A stretch of 53,628 nucleotides of DNA from UBA2882 sp964619485. Lineage in GTDB: Bacteria; Bacillota; Clostridia; Lachnospirales; Lachnospiraceae. Position 1 is the first letter of the stretch. Each line of letters starts with the position of its first letter. Location of the stretch: NCBI GenBank assembly GCA_964619485.1, contig CAZUCI010000011.1:1-53628 (forward strand), written 5' to 3'. Shown here piece after piece: positions 1 to 8,152 of the stretch. Below the pieces are notes generated by a model. That model made no database searches. It saw only the letters and a program-made list of their open reading frames with translations, and was not told where the DNA came from. The translations under genes and the position numbers were made by a program.

Positions 1-882
1 ATTCGTGACGCAAAGTTCTGCGAGAAGATGACAGATTATATCCTGTTTAAGAATCTGGACGGCAATTATATGACATTGCCTGAGTGTCTGGAAGTAAAGC
101 CAATTGATGCTGATGAAGATGCAAAGGCAGCTGACGAGACGAAGGCAACCGACGGAGAAGCAAAGGCAACTGACGAGAACGGCGAAAAGGTGGAGGCTGA
201 AGTCGTTGACGAGAACGGCGACAGCGTGGACAAGGATGACGCAGATAACAAGGAAGAGAAGAAAGAAAAGGTCATCTATTATGTAACCGATGAAAAGCAG
301 CAGAGCCAGTACATTAATATGTTCAAACAGGCGAAGATGGATGCTGTCATTCTGACTCATAATATTGATCAGCCGTTTGTAAATCAGCTGGAGGCTAAGA
401 ACGAAGGTATTAAATTCAGTCGAATTGATGCAGATTTAACAGAGACCTTTAAGTCAAAAACTTCCAAGAAAGCACAGGAGGAACTGGATGCTTCTGCAGA
501 AGAAATTGGCAAAATGATGAAAAAAGCCTTGAAAAAGGAGAAATTAACCGTTAAGATTGAGAAATTGAAGAACAAGAAAATTTCTTCCATGATTACGGTT
601 TCTGAAGAGTCCCGCCGTATGCAGGATATGATGAAAATGTATGCATCAAGCGGTATGGATATGGGAATGTTTGGACAGGAGGGTGAAACCCTTGTGCTGA
701 ATGCAAACCATCCTCTGGTATCCTATATCATGGAACACAAAGATGGCGACAATACCAAGATGATCTGTGAACAGCTGTATGATCTGGCTATGCTTCAGAA
801 TACACCACTTTCACCTGAGGCTATGACCAAGTTCATCGCCCGCAGTAATGACATCATGATGCTGCTTGCCGATAAAGAATAA
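1..882 (+). CDS. htpG: Molecular chaperone HtpG (Hsp90), 3' part
   Basis: C-terminal 293 codons of a bacterial Hsp90, open at the left window edge; the frame runs in from base 1, so the ATG at 28 is internal. HtpG is a cytosolic ATP-dependent dimeric chaperone. The visible part covers the end of the middle domain (YYVTDEKQQSQYI, MFKQAKMDAVIL) and the C-terminal dimerisation domain ending near ANHPLV...LYDLAMLQ...IMMLLADKE, which matches HtpG well. An oddity is an acidic Ala/Asp/Glu/Lys-rich stretch of about 55 residues (roughly bases 106-276) inserted just before YYVTD; it is built from imperfect repeats of a KATDE-like unit. Bacterial HtpG normally has only a short loop here. A VanZ-like gene follows after 11 bases, suggesting co-transcription. 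Confidence 0.93.
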   Translation: MRDAKFCEKMTDYILFKNLDGNYMTLPECLEVKPIDADEDAKAADETKATDGEAKATDENGEKVEAEVVDENGDSVDKDDADNKEEKKEKVIYYVTDEKQQSQYINMFKQAKMDAVILTHNIDQPFVNQLEAKNEGIKFSRIDADLTETFKSKTSKKAQEELDASAEEIGKMMKKALKKEKLTVKIEKLKNKKISSMITVSEESRRMQDMMKMYASSGMDMGMFGQEGETLVLNANHPLVSYIMEHKDGDNTKMICEQLYDLAMLQNTPLSPEAMTKFIARSNDIMMLLADKE

Positions 883-893
883 GGATACAGAAA

Positions 894-1424
894 ATGAGAT
901 ATATCTGGCTGTTTATAAAAACGCTGCTCCGCCTGCTGCTAAAACCGTTGTCATTTGTGCCTGCAATTTTAATGATGTATATTATCTTTAACTTTTCGGC
1001 GCAGAGTGGGGTGGATTCATCTGCATTGAGCTATAAGGTCAGCCGTGTGATGGTCCGCGTAGCAAATGAGGTGACAGATCAGGGATGGAGCGAGGCTCAG
1101 GTCGAAGAAAAGGCAAACGAGTATCACTTTTATGTGAGAAAGCTTGCACACTTTACAGAGTATTTTGTTCTGGCGTGTACCATAGCCTTTCCACTCTACG
1201 TATATGGAGTGCGGGGAATCTGGCTGATTCTGTTCGCAGGGGCAATCTGTGTGGGCTTTGCCGGTCTCGATGAATATCATCAGTCGTTCGTGGCAGGCAG
1301 GACACCATCAAAAAGAGATGTTTTTATCGACAGCTGTGGTTCCCTTTTGGGAATCATAGTAACACGTATCATCTGCTTTATTGGCAGGAAAACGGTGTTT
1401 GCGCCGCTTGCCAGGAAGCGATAG
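894..1424 (+). CDS. VanZ-like family membrane protein
   Basis: A 176-residue integral membrane protein with about four hydrophobic segments (residues ~15-35, ~85-105, ~108-128, ~148-165). It carries the VanZ-family signature: HFTEYFVLA in the second helix region and DEYHQSFVAGRTPSKRDVFIDSCGS near the C terminus. VanZ was named for low-level teicoplanin resistance, but most chromosomal homologues have no tested function, so no resistance role is claimed. It starts 11 bases after the htpG stop with a weak GGA ribosome site and ends before a strong terminator-like hairpin at 1487-1545, so htpG-vanZ probably form the end of one transcript. Confidence 0.85.
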   Translation: MRYIWLFIKTLLRLLLKPLSFVPAILMMYIIFNFSAQSGVDSSALSYKVSRVMVRVANEVTDQGWSEAQVEEKANEYHFYVRKLAHFTEYFVLACTIAFPLYVYGVRGIWLILFAGAICVGFAGLDEYHQSFVAGRTPSKRDVFIDSCGSLLGIIVTRIICFIGRKTVFAPLARKR

Positions 1425-1486
1425 CGTTGCTGCTTCAATCTGACAAAGTGAGAACAGAATAAATAAAAGAAAAAAACACATAATAA

Positions 1487-1545
1487 AAAGGAGCATCAAA
1501 GGTAATCTGACTAAAGGAGTTAGATTAACATGATGGTCCTTTTTT
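1487..1545 (+). terminator. Rho-independent terminator after the VanZ gene
   Basis: Nested stem: AAAGGAGCATCA pairs with TGATGGTCCTTT (one mismatch), enclosing AATCTGACT pairing with AGTTAGATT (one mismatch). A run of six T follows. It lies 63 bases after the vanZ stop. Confidence 0.8.
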
Positions 1546-1552
1546 GTGCGTA

Positions 1553-1640
1553 TTGGGTTATCTTGCTGACTTGGGTTATCTTGCTGGATTGGAGTTACTT
1601 TGCTGGATTGGAGTTACTTTGCTGGTTTGAAGCTGGTTTG
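1553..1640. repeat. Tandem 18-19 bp repeat array
   Basis: Four head-to-tail units of TTGGGTTATCTTGCTGGA type start at 1553, 1571, 1589 and 1608; the first two are near identical to each other and so are the last two. A degenerate TTTGAAGCTGG tail follows. It sits in the convergent junction between the VanZ gene and treR, with no coding potential. Confidence 0.8.
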
Positions 1641-1689
1641 TTGGCTCGGCATTGACTCACTGGATGCCGTTGATGTAACAAGCCACCAG

Positions 1690-1905
1690 ACAAAAAGGCG
1701 TTATGTAAACCAATTGGACGTGGAAGAAGAAAAAACTCGTATAGAGAAAATATTTTGAGTTATTTTGGACGCTGGAGGAACAAACCATTCTGTGACGCCC
1801 AATATGCTGCTGAAAACATGGAAAAATCAATTATGTCAACAAGTTATGTAACCTATTTTGGACGCCAGAAGGCATATAAGATTCCCACGTCCAATCGATA
1901 AATGA
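1690..1905. other. Non-coding region with interspersed inverted and direct repeats
   Basis: The right half of the ~500-base gap 1425-1922 contains ATTGGACGTGG (about 1713) and its exact inverse CCACGTCCAAT (about 1887). It also has two direct copies of TATTTTGGACGC (about 1758 and 1853) and three TTATGT-type motifs (1701, 1831, 1844). No gene is visible. It may be a 3' structure for either convergent transcript, or a decayed repeat element. Confidence 0.5.
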
Positions 1906-1922
1906 ATCACTAAAATCAGAGT

Positions 1923-2651
1923 TTATCTGGCTCTAACCGCATTGTCCTGGAAACGGAAATAGTCAGGACGATGTCTGGACTGGGTGAATTCAAACATAAT
2001 GCCATCACCGTTGTAGGTGTAGCTGGTGATAACAGCCATACAATTATAATCATTCACATTGAGATCTAAATATTTCTCGTCGATTTCATTAATCTTTTCA
2101 ACAGTCATAATACGTTTGCTGCTGACAATAGACATATGAAGGGTATGCTCAAGATAGTTATAAATGGATTGTTCAGCGATTTCTTTTGTCAAACCGGGTA
2201 CACATGATTTCAGAAAATAATTGTGATTTATAATCAGTGGCATATCGTCAAGATAGTGAAGTCTCTGAATGTAATATACTTCACTTCCTACAGGAAAGCC
2301 TGTTCGCTCAGATAATCTTTTATCAATTACTACTTCTAAAAAAAGCAGAACCCTGGTTGATGGCACCTGGCCATTTCGGATTGCTGACTCGCGGAAGGTT
2401 TCGATTTCTCCAATTGTAAATGCGGTTTGAGCAACAGGGCGATAAATATTGCGAACGCCTTTTCCCTGCATGGTCTGAACATAGCCGTCGGTCACAAGAT
2501 TACTGATAGCTCGTCTGATGGTATTTCTGGAACAATCGTATTGTTTTACCAAGATAGATTCTGAAGGAAGAAGTTCCTGATAAGCAAACTCATCTGACTC
2601 AATTTTCTTTTTTAAATCTTTATAGATATTTTCATAGATACTTTTTGGCAT
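1923..2651 (-). CDS. treR: Trehalose operon repressor, GntR family
   Basis: A 242-residue GntR-family regulator of the TreR/UTRA type. Residues ~1-70 form the winged helix (YENIYKDLKKKIESDEF, LPSESILVKQYDCSRNTIRRAISNLVTDGYVQTMQGKG). Residues ~95-235 form a UTRA ligand-binding domain (VYYIQRLHYLDDMPLIINHNYF, SRHRPDYFRFQ). In relatives the ligand is trehalose-6-phosphate, which releases DNA. The gene is divergent from the trehalose PTS and phosphotrehalase genes, and the shared region carries three matching palindromes. The ATG at 2651 has an AAAGGA ribosome site and a well-formed promoter. The name rests on family plus context; the ligand is inferred. Confidence 0.93.
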   Translation of the reverse strand: MPKSIYENIYKDLKKKIESDEFAYQELLPSESILVKQYDCSRNTIRRAISNLVTDGYVQTMQGKGVRNIYRPVAQTAFTIGEIETFRESAIRNGQVPSTRVLLFLEVVIDKRLSERTGFPVGSEVYYIQRLHYLDDMPLIINHNYFLKSCVPGLTKEIAEQSIYNYLEHTLHMSIVSSKRIMTVEKINEIDEKYLDLNVNDYNCMAVITSYTYNGDGIMFEFTQSRHRPDYFRFQDNAVRAR

Positions 2652-2680
2652 GTCGTGTCCTTTCCATTAATGCTAATGTA

Positions 2681-2709
2681 ATTATAAAAATACAAATGCA
2701 GTTCGTCAA
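2681..2709 (-). promoter_or_regulatory. treR promoter
   Basis: On the minus strand, TTGACG (2704-2709) and TATAAT (2681-2686) are separated by 17 bases, with the start codon 30 bases downstream. Operator copy 1 lies just upstream of the -35, so autoregulation is possible. Confidence 0.75.
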
Positions 2710-2720
2710 TAGCTGAAACA

Positions 2721-2738
2721 AACTTGTTTAAACAAATT
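2721..2738. promoter_or_regulatory. TreR operator copy 1
   Basis: AACTTGTTTAAACAAATT is a near-perfect palindrome between the two divergent promoters. It shares the core CTTGTTTAAACAAG with the copies at 2753 and 2788. Confidence 0.75.
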
Positions 2739-2749
2739 TAAAAATAGTA

Positions 2750-2778
2750 TTGACATGTTTAAACAAGTATAGTATAAA
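2750..2778 (+). promoter_or_regulatory. treP-treC promoter
   Basis: TTGACA at 2750-2755 and TATAAA at 2773-2778 with a 17-base spacer. Operator copy 2 fills the spacer and copy 3 begins about 10 bases after the -10, the arrangement expected for repression of polymerase binding. Confidence 0.85.
2753..2768. promoter_or_regulatory. TreR operator copy 2
   Basis: ACATGTTTAAACAAGT has the operator core with one mismatch and lies between the -35 and -10 of the treP promoter. Confidence 0.75.
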
Positions 2779-2787
2779 AGAATTATC

Positions 2788-2805
2788 AACTTGTTCAAAC
2801 AAGTT
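2788..2805. promoter_or_regulatory. TreR operator copy 3
   Basis: AACTTGTTCAAACAAGTT is palindromic except for the two central bases and covers the expected transcription start region of treP. Confidence 0.8.
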
Positions 2806-2916
2806 AAAAGAAAAAAATAGCAAAATAAAGCTGACAAAATTAAGTTAATGAAAAAAGACAAGCGAAACAAGGTTAACGAAACAAATTGTAGCGGATGAAA
2901 ATGAGGAGGCAGACAA

Positions 2917-4857
2917 ATGGGTAAATACAAAAATGATTCAGAAGAATTATTAAAACTCATTGGCGGAAAAGAAAATATCGGTGCAGTTTCCCACTGTATC
3001 ACAAGAATGAGATTTGTTCTCAATGATCCTTCTATTGCTGATATTAAGAAGATTGAAGCATTGAAGGCTGTAAAAGGAACCTTTACACAGGCTGGACAGT
3101 TTCAGGTTATTATCGGAAACGACGTTGCAGAATTCTATAACGATTTTATAGCAGTTGCGGGTGTAGAAGGTGTTTCCAAAGATGCGGTTAAGAAAGCAGC
3201 GAAGAGTAATCAGAATGTTGTACAGAGAATTCTTTCTGCAATTGCAGAGATTTTTGCACCGCTGATTCCAGCAATTATTGTTGGCGGTTTGATCCTTGGA
3301 TTTAGGAACTGTATCGACAGTTTGTATCTGTTTGAAAATGGAACAAAGACATTGTGTGACTTGAGCCAGTTCTGGGCAGGACTTGATCATTTCTTATGGC
3401 TGATTGGTGAAGCTGTATTCCATGTTGGTATTCCGGTAGGAATTTGCTGGTCTGTTACCAAAAAGATGGGTACTACACAGATGCTTGGTATTGTTCTTGG
3501 TCTTACATTAGTATCTGGTCAGCTGTTAAATGCGTATTCCGTAGCAGGAACAGCATTGGCTGACATTCCAAAATGGGACTTTGGATTTATGAAAGTAAAC
3601 ATGATTGGATATCAGGCACAGGTTATTCCGGCAATTCTTGCAGCATTTACTTTAGTATATTTGGAAAAATTCTTCCGTAAAATTACACCGCAGGTTGTTT
3701 CCATGATTGTTGTTCCATTCTTCAGTTTGTTATTATCAGTTATGGCAGCACATTTCATTCTTGGACCAATCGGTTGGAAAATCGGTTCCGCTATCTCAGC
3801 AGTAGTTTATGCAGGAATTACAGGACCAGTAAGAGTTCTTTTTGGAGGAATTTTTGGATTTGTTTATGCACCACTTGTTATCACAGGACTTCATCATATG
3901 TCCAATGCTATTGACTTACAGTTAATCGCAGATTATCACGGAACAATGCTGTGGCCAATGATCGCTCTTTCCAATATCGCACAGGGTTCTGCTGTTCTTG
4001 GAATGATTCGTCTTCAGAAGAAAAATGCAGAAGCACAGGAAGTGAATGTACCTTCCGCAATTTCCTGTTATCTTGGTGTAACGGAGCCGGCAATGTTTGG
4101 TGTTAACTTAAAATATGTATTCCCATTCTTCTGTGGAATGGTCGGTTCTGCTATTGCAGCAATCGTGTGTACCGCAACTGGAGTTACAGCAAATGCAATC
4201 GGCGTCGGTGGTATTCCTGGAATTCTTTCCATTCAGCCAAAGTATATGTTATGGTTCGCACTTTGTATGATGATTGCGATTGTAATACCGTTTGTTTTGA
4301 CAACTATTGTTGGAAGTAAAAAACTGAGCGAAGAAGATAGAAATGGAAAAGCAGAAGATGCTGATTTGGAAGATTCAGCAGTTGGATATGATGCTGTAAA
4401 AACAGAGAAAATGGAAATGAAAGCAGTTGCAACAGGAAAAGCTGCAACATTAGAATCTCTCCAGGATGGGATCTTTTCCGCAGGGATGATGGGGGAAGGT
4501 ATGACAATTATCCCAACCGAAAATACCATCGTTGCTCCCTGCGATGCGACAGTATCAGTATTGATGGAAGAAACAAAGCATGCAGTTGGACTTACCATGG
4601 ACAATGGTGTAGAAGTTCTGATTCATGTTGGCGTTGATACAGTTAACATGAAAGGTGAAGGTTTCGAATACTTTGTTAAGCAGGATCAGAGAGTAAAAGC
4701 CGGTGATACACTGCTGACTTTTGACAGTGCAAAAATCAAAGCGGCTGGTCATCCAGACACAGTCATTGTTGTGGTAACCGAGAAACCGGAAAACTATGAA
4801 GTAAGTCTTGTTACTGAGGGTGACCTGGTTGCCGGAAAAACTGAAGTTGTTAAGTAA
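2917..4857 (+). CDS. treP: Trehalose-specific PTS enzyme II (fused IIB-IIC-IIA)
   Basis: A 646-residue phosphotransferase permease that imports trehalose as trehalose-6-phosphate. Domain order is IIB (residues ~1-85, phosphorylated Cys27 in SHCITRMRF), IIC (~105-470, about ten membrane helices, GITGPVRVLFGGIFGF and GLHHMSNAIDLQLI), an acidic linker, and a glucose-type IIA (~510-646, active His570 in LIHVGVDTV). Many trehalose permeases lack their own IIA and borrow the glucose one, so the fused IIA makes this transporter self-contained. The start at 2917 has GAGGAGG 9 bases upstream. Trehalose specificity is inferred from treR and treC flanking it. Confidence 0.94.
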   Translation: MGKYKNDSEELLKLIGGKENIGAVSHCITRMRFVLNDPSIADIKKIEALKAVKGTFTQAGQFQVIIGNDVAEFYNDFIAVAGVEGVSKDAVKKAAKSNQNVVQRILSAIAEIFAPLIPAIIVGGLILGFRNCIDSLYLFENGTKTLCDLSQFWAGLDHFLWLIGEAVFHVGIPVGICWSVTKKMGTTQMLGIVLGLTLVSGQLLNAYSVAGTALADIPKWDFGFMKVNMIGYQAQVIPAILAAFTLVYLEKFFRKITPQVVSMIVVPFFSLLLSVMAAHFILGPIGWKIGSAISAVVYAGITGPVRVLFGGIFGFVYAPLVITGLHHMSNAIDLQLIADYHGTMLWPMIALSNIAQGSAVLGMIRLQKKNAEAQEVNVPSAISCYLGVTEPAMFGVNLKYVFPFFCGMVGSAIAAIVCTATGVTANAIGVGGIPGILSIQPKYMLWFALCMMIAIVIPFVLTTIVGSKKLSEEDRNGKAEDADLEDSAVGYDAVKTEKMEMKAVATGKAATLESLQDGIFSAGMMGEGMTIIPTENTIVAPCDATVSVLMEETKHAVGLTMDNGVEVLIHVGVDTVNMKGEGFEYFVKQDQRVKAGDTLLTFDSAKIKAAGHPDTVIVVVTEKPENYEVSLVTEGDLVAGKTEVVK

Positions 4858-4875
4858 GAAAAAGAGGCGATATAA

Positions 4876-6510
4876 ATGAATCTAAAAGATAAAGTTGTTT
4901 ATCAGATTTATCCAAAGTCATTTCGTGATTCGAATGGAGACGGGATTGGCGATATTAGAGGAATTATTGAAAAATTAGATTATTTACAGGATCTGGGAGT
5001 AGATTATATCTGGTCAACGCCATTCTTTGTATCACCACAGAATGACAACGGTTATGATGTGGCAGATTACTATAGTATTGATCCAAATTTTGGAACGATG
5101 GAAGATGTGGAAGAACTGATAGCCGAAGCAGAGAAACGTGGAATGGGTCTGATGTTTGATATGGTATTTAATCATACCTCCACAGAACATGAGTGGTTTC
5201 AAAAAGCACTGGCTGGAGAAAAAGAATATCAGGATTACTATATATTTAAAGACGGAACTCCAGACAAACTCCCAACCAACTGGATTTCCAAGTTTGGAGG
5301 TCCGGCCTGGGAATATGTGGACAGCCTTTCCAAATGGTATTTACATCTGTTTGATGTAACCCAGGCAGATTTAAACTGGGAAAATCCAAAAGTGCGGGAG
5401 GAATTGAAAAATATTCTTCGCTTTTGGAAACAGAAGGGTGTAAAAGGATTTCGATTTGATGTTGTCAATCTGATTTCCAAACCAGAAAAATTTGAAGATG
5501 ATTTTGAAGGCGATGGAAGACGTTTTTATACAGATGGAAGACATGTACATGAGTTTATCAGAGAAATGGCGCAGGATGCTGAAATAACAGACATGATTAC
5601 AGTTGGTGAAATGTCTTCGACTTCTATCGAGAACTGTGTACGTTATTCAAAACCAGAGAATCATGAGCTTGCAATGTGTTTTAATTTCCATCATTTAAAG
5701 GTGGATTACAAAGATGGAAACAAATGGGAACTGATGGAGCCTGATTACAGGGCACTGAATAAGCTCTATCAGGATTGGCAGCTTGGAATGCAGAAGGAAC
5801 AGGGATGGAATGCGGTGTTCTGGTGCAACCATGATCAGCCAAGAATTGTTTCCAGGTTAGGAGACGATAAGCAGTTCTGGATGGAATCAGCTAAGATGCT
5901 AGCAACTTCTGTTCACATGCTGCGTGGAACTCCATACATTTATCAGGGTGAAGAAATTGGAATGACCAATGTTTATTATAACGATATTTCACTTTACAAA
6001 GATGTAGAAAGCTTGAATTATTATCAGATTCTTCTTGATGAAGGGAAAACAAAAGAAGCTGCCTTGGAGATTCTGTCCAAGCGCTCCAGAGATAACGCGC
6101 GTACACCAATGCAGTGGGATGACAGTCAAAACGCTGGATTCAGCGAAACAAAACCATGGCTCAGCGTTCCTGACAATTACGCAAATATCAATGTTAAGAA
6201 GCAGGAAAAAGAGAATGATTCCATTTTGAACTATTATAAACAGCTGATTGCACTCAGAAAAGAGAAGAAAGCTATCAGCGATGGAAGTATAGAATTCTTT
6301 GAAACGGAAAGAGAGCAGTTATTTGCTTTTAAACGTATCTTCGAAGATCAGGAAATTGCAGTTGTATGCAATTGGCTTGGAACAGAGTATGAGGCACAGA
6401 TTCCAGGAGAATATCACACATTGCTTGGCAATTATGTGGACTGTCAGCAAAACGTGGGCAATACATTAAAACTGAGACCTTATGAAAGCTATATTTTAGA
6501 AAAAGAGTAA
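4876..6510 (+). CDS. treC: Alpha,alpha-phosphotrehalase (GH13)
   Basis: A 544-residue GH13 alpha-glucosidase of the phosphotrehalase/oligo-1,6-glucosidase group (also called treA in Bacillus). It would cleave imported trehalose-6-phosphate into glucose and glucose-6-phosphate in the cytosol. The usual catalytic residues are visible: nucleophile Asp195 in GFRFDVVNL, acid/base Glu245 in TVGEMSS, and Asp320 in CNHDQPR. The N terminus (VVYQIYPKSFRDSNGDGIGD) is typical. It begins 18 bases after treP with an AAAGAGGCG ribosome site, so the two form an operon. From sequence alone an oligo-1,6-glucosidase would be possible; the PTS and TreR context decides for trehalose. Confidence 0.93.
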   Translation: MNLKDKVVYQIYPKSFRDSNGDGIGDIRGIIEKLDYLQDLGVDYIWSTPFFVSPQNDNGYDVADYYSIDPNFGTMEDVEELIAEAEKRGMGLMFDMVFNHTSTEHEWFQKALAGEKEYQDYYIFKDGTPDKLPTNWISKFGGPAWEYVDSLSKWYLHLFDVTQADLNWENPKVREELKNILRFWKQKGVKGFRFDVVNLISKPEKFEDDFEGDGRRFYTDGRHVHEFIREMAQDAEITDMITVGEMSSTSIENCVRYSKPENHELAMCFNFHHLKVDYKDGNKWELMEPDYRALNKLYQDWQLGMQKEQGWNAVFWCNHDQPRIVSRLGDDKQFWMESAKMLATSVHMLRGTPYIYQGEEIGMTNVYYNDISLYKDVESLNYYQILLDEGKTKEAALEILSKRSRDNARTPMQWDDSQNAGFSETKPWLSVPDNYANINVKKQEKENDSILNYYKQLIALRKEKKAISDGSIEFFETEREQLFAFKRIFEDQEIAVVCNWLGTEYEAQIPGEYHTLLGNYVDCQQNVGNTLKLRPYESYILEKE

Positions 6511-6562
6511 TAAGTAAATACGTCTGAATTTTCAACAAAAGAGTAATGCATAAAGCACCATG

Positions 6563-6626
6563 AAAAGGGGCCATGATAAAGAAATTCAATTATTGTTATT
6601 GGATTTTTAGCATGGCTTCTTTTTTA
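6563..6626 (+). terminator. Terminator of the trehalose operon
   Basis: AAAAGGGGCCATG pairs with CATGGCTTCTTTT (two wobble/mismatch positions) around a ~33-base loop, followed by T-rich sequence. It begins 53 bases after the treC stop. Confidence 0.65.
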
Positions 6627-6673
6627 TATTATTCCTGCTTTCATACTGTACATTTCCTGTAATTATGTTAAAA

Positions 6674-6697
6674 TATAATTGATTGACATATATGTCA
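6674..6697 (+). promoter_or_regulatory. Candidate -10 box and TetR operator palindrome
   Basis: TATAAT at 6674-6679 is followed by a perfect 14-bp palindrome TGACATATATGTCA at 6684-6697, placed where transcription would start. The operon downstream encodes a TetR regulator, so this is a likely self-operator. No strong -35 box is seen. The rest of the 6511-6807 gap holds only the terminator before it. Confidence 0.5.
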
Positions 6698-6807
6698 TAA
6701 ACGTGAAAATGTACTGGGAAAATGTGAAATTGATTAAGAGAAGAATGACAGAAATCAGGGATCTGCTTTAGTGCAGTCATCTGATGTCAGGAGAGCAGGG
6801 GTTACAT

Positions 6808-7509
6808 ATGGCAAAAGAAAAGTATAGCAAAGACGAATTTTTGATGATGTTTAAAGAGGATGTTATACGTTTATCAAAATACATCCCGTGGCTGGAAAGT
6901 AAAAAGGGAGATGATGTGGCAAACAGCTATGAGGATGGCGATAAAATGGCACATACACTGACATTTCCTGTATATGATTCCATTTTAATGTCCTTTCTCA
7001 ACGAAGCCAGCACAACGGTTTTTATGGATTCCAACTACCGTTATCTGTATACCAGAAAAAATATTAAGGATTATAAGGATGAATTGCGTCTGATTGAGAG
7101 CGCAGACATCATGCATATGGAGATTTTGCAGTGTATCCTTTCACGTTATGTTTTTGGAGGTATGACCAAGGCATATCTGTGGAGAGATGGTGTGGAGCAT
7201 GGTACATTTGTTGCAGTTGTTAAAAAGGCAAGACAAATCGTTGAGTTCTGGGATCAGCCACTTGTGATTGAAGATGAAATTCTTCCGGAGGAAGAAGCAG
7301 AAGAGCCTGTCGAAGAGCTTTCGTTGGAAGAAGCAGAGGAGAAAATTCAGACAGAAGAATCTGTGGAAGAGTCTGTCGAAGAACCTCTTGAGGAAGTTTT
7401 AGAAGATGTTTCGGTAGAAGAAGGTTCATCGATGGAAGATGTGACAGCGGAAGCTGTGGAAACAGCAGAAGCTATTGAAACAGAAGTCGAAGCGGAAATC
7501 ACAGAATAG
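6808..7509 (+). CDS. Uncharacterised protein with Glu-rich tail
   Basis: I do not recognise a family. The 233-residue product has a conserved-looking, probably globular N-terminal part (~1-150; KEKYSKDEFLMMFKEDVIRL, YDSILMSFLNEASTTVFMDSNYRYLYTRKNIKDY). The tail (~155-233) is almost purely Glu, Val, Ser and Ala, with EESVEE-like repeats. There is no signal peptide or membrane helix. The ATG at 6808 has AGGGG six bases upstream and is preferred over the in-frame ATG at 6784, which lacks a ribosome site. It is first of four closely spaced genes; the TetR gene begins 13 bases after its stop. The Glu-rich tail suggests a flexible or interaction region, but no function is assigned. Confidence 0.75.
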   Translation: MAKEKYSKDEFLMMFKEDVIRLSKYIPWLESKKGDDVANSYEDGDKMAHTLTFPVYDSILMSFLNEASTTVFMDSNYRYLYTRKNIKDYKDELRLIESADIMHMEILQCILSRYVFGGMTKAYLWRDGVEHGTFVAVVKKARQIVEFWDQPLVIEDEILPEEEAEEPVEELSLEEAEEKIQTEESVEESVEEPLEEVLEDVSVEEGSSMEDVTAEAVETAEAIETEVEAEITE

Positions 7510-7522
7510 GCAGGTACAAAGC

Positions 7523-8146
7523 ATGGGAGAAAAATCACTTAAAAAGAAAGAATTGATTCTGGAGAAAGCCAGAGAGGTTTTTATACAAAAGGGTTACAAG
7601 AATGTGACCATGAAAGATATTGTTGAGGCGTGCGAAATCAGCAGAGGTGGATTATATCTTTACTTTGAAAGTACAGAGCAGCTTTTCCTGGAAGTATTGA
7701 ATATGAAGGAAGACGAGGATGAGGAAGATAATGTCTTCGTAAAGGCGGTAAAGGCACATGCCTCCAGTTCTGACATCCTTGCTCTTTTCCTGCAGGAACA
7801 GAAAAAGGAACTGACACACCAGTCAGAAAGCCTGACTATGGCAAGCTATGAATTCTTTTTTGATCATAAGCTTCCAAAGGAAGAGAACCCGCTGAAACAG
7901 CAGTTCGATGCAGCGGTCAGCATTATTGACAAGCTGATTCGCGATGGAATTGCCACGGGTGAATTTGTATGTAAGAATCCACGTGCCACAGCTGCAAACA
8001 TCATGTATGCACTGGAAGGTATTCGTGTTATGAAATTGTCTGTGGGAATATCTGATAAGGCAATCAATCAGGAAATTTTATATTTTATGAAAAATCTTCT
8101 GCCTCAGGACGAATTGGCGGAGAGCACATCCAAAAAGGTGGAGTAG
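7523..8146 (+). CDS. TetR/AcrR family transcriptional regulator
   Basis: A 207-residue TetR-type repressor with the N-terminal helix-turn-helix (residues ~10-57: ILEKAREVFIQKGYKNVTMK, IVEACEISRGGLYLYFES) and a helical ligand-binding C-terminal domain with no clear specificity. The ATG at 7523 has AGGCAGG 8 bases upstream and begins 13 bases after the previous stop. An in-frame ATG at 7475 would overlap that gene and lacks a ribosome site. It sits inside the operon it may control, and a perfect palindrome at 6684 is a good operator candidate. The ligand might relate to the acyl-amino-acid-type substrate of the next gene; that is inference. Confidence 0.9.
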   Translation: MGEKSLKKKELILEKAREVFIQKGYKNVTMKDIVEACEISRGGLYLYFESTEQLFLEVLNMKEDEDEEDNVFVKAVKAHASSSDILALFLQEQKKELTHQSESLTMASYEFFFDHKLPKEENPLKQQFDAAVSIIDKLIRDGIATGEFVCKNPRATAANIMYALEGIRVMKLSVGISDKAINQEILYFMKNLLPQDELAESTSKKVE

Positions 8147-8152
8147 GGATTT

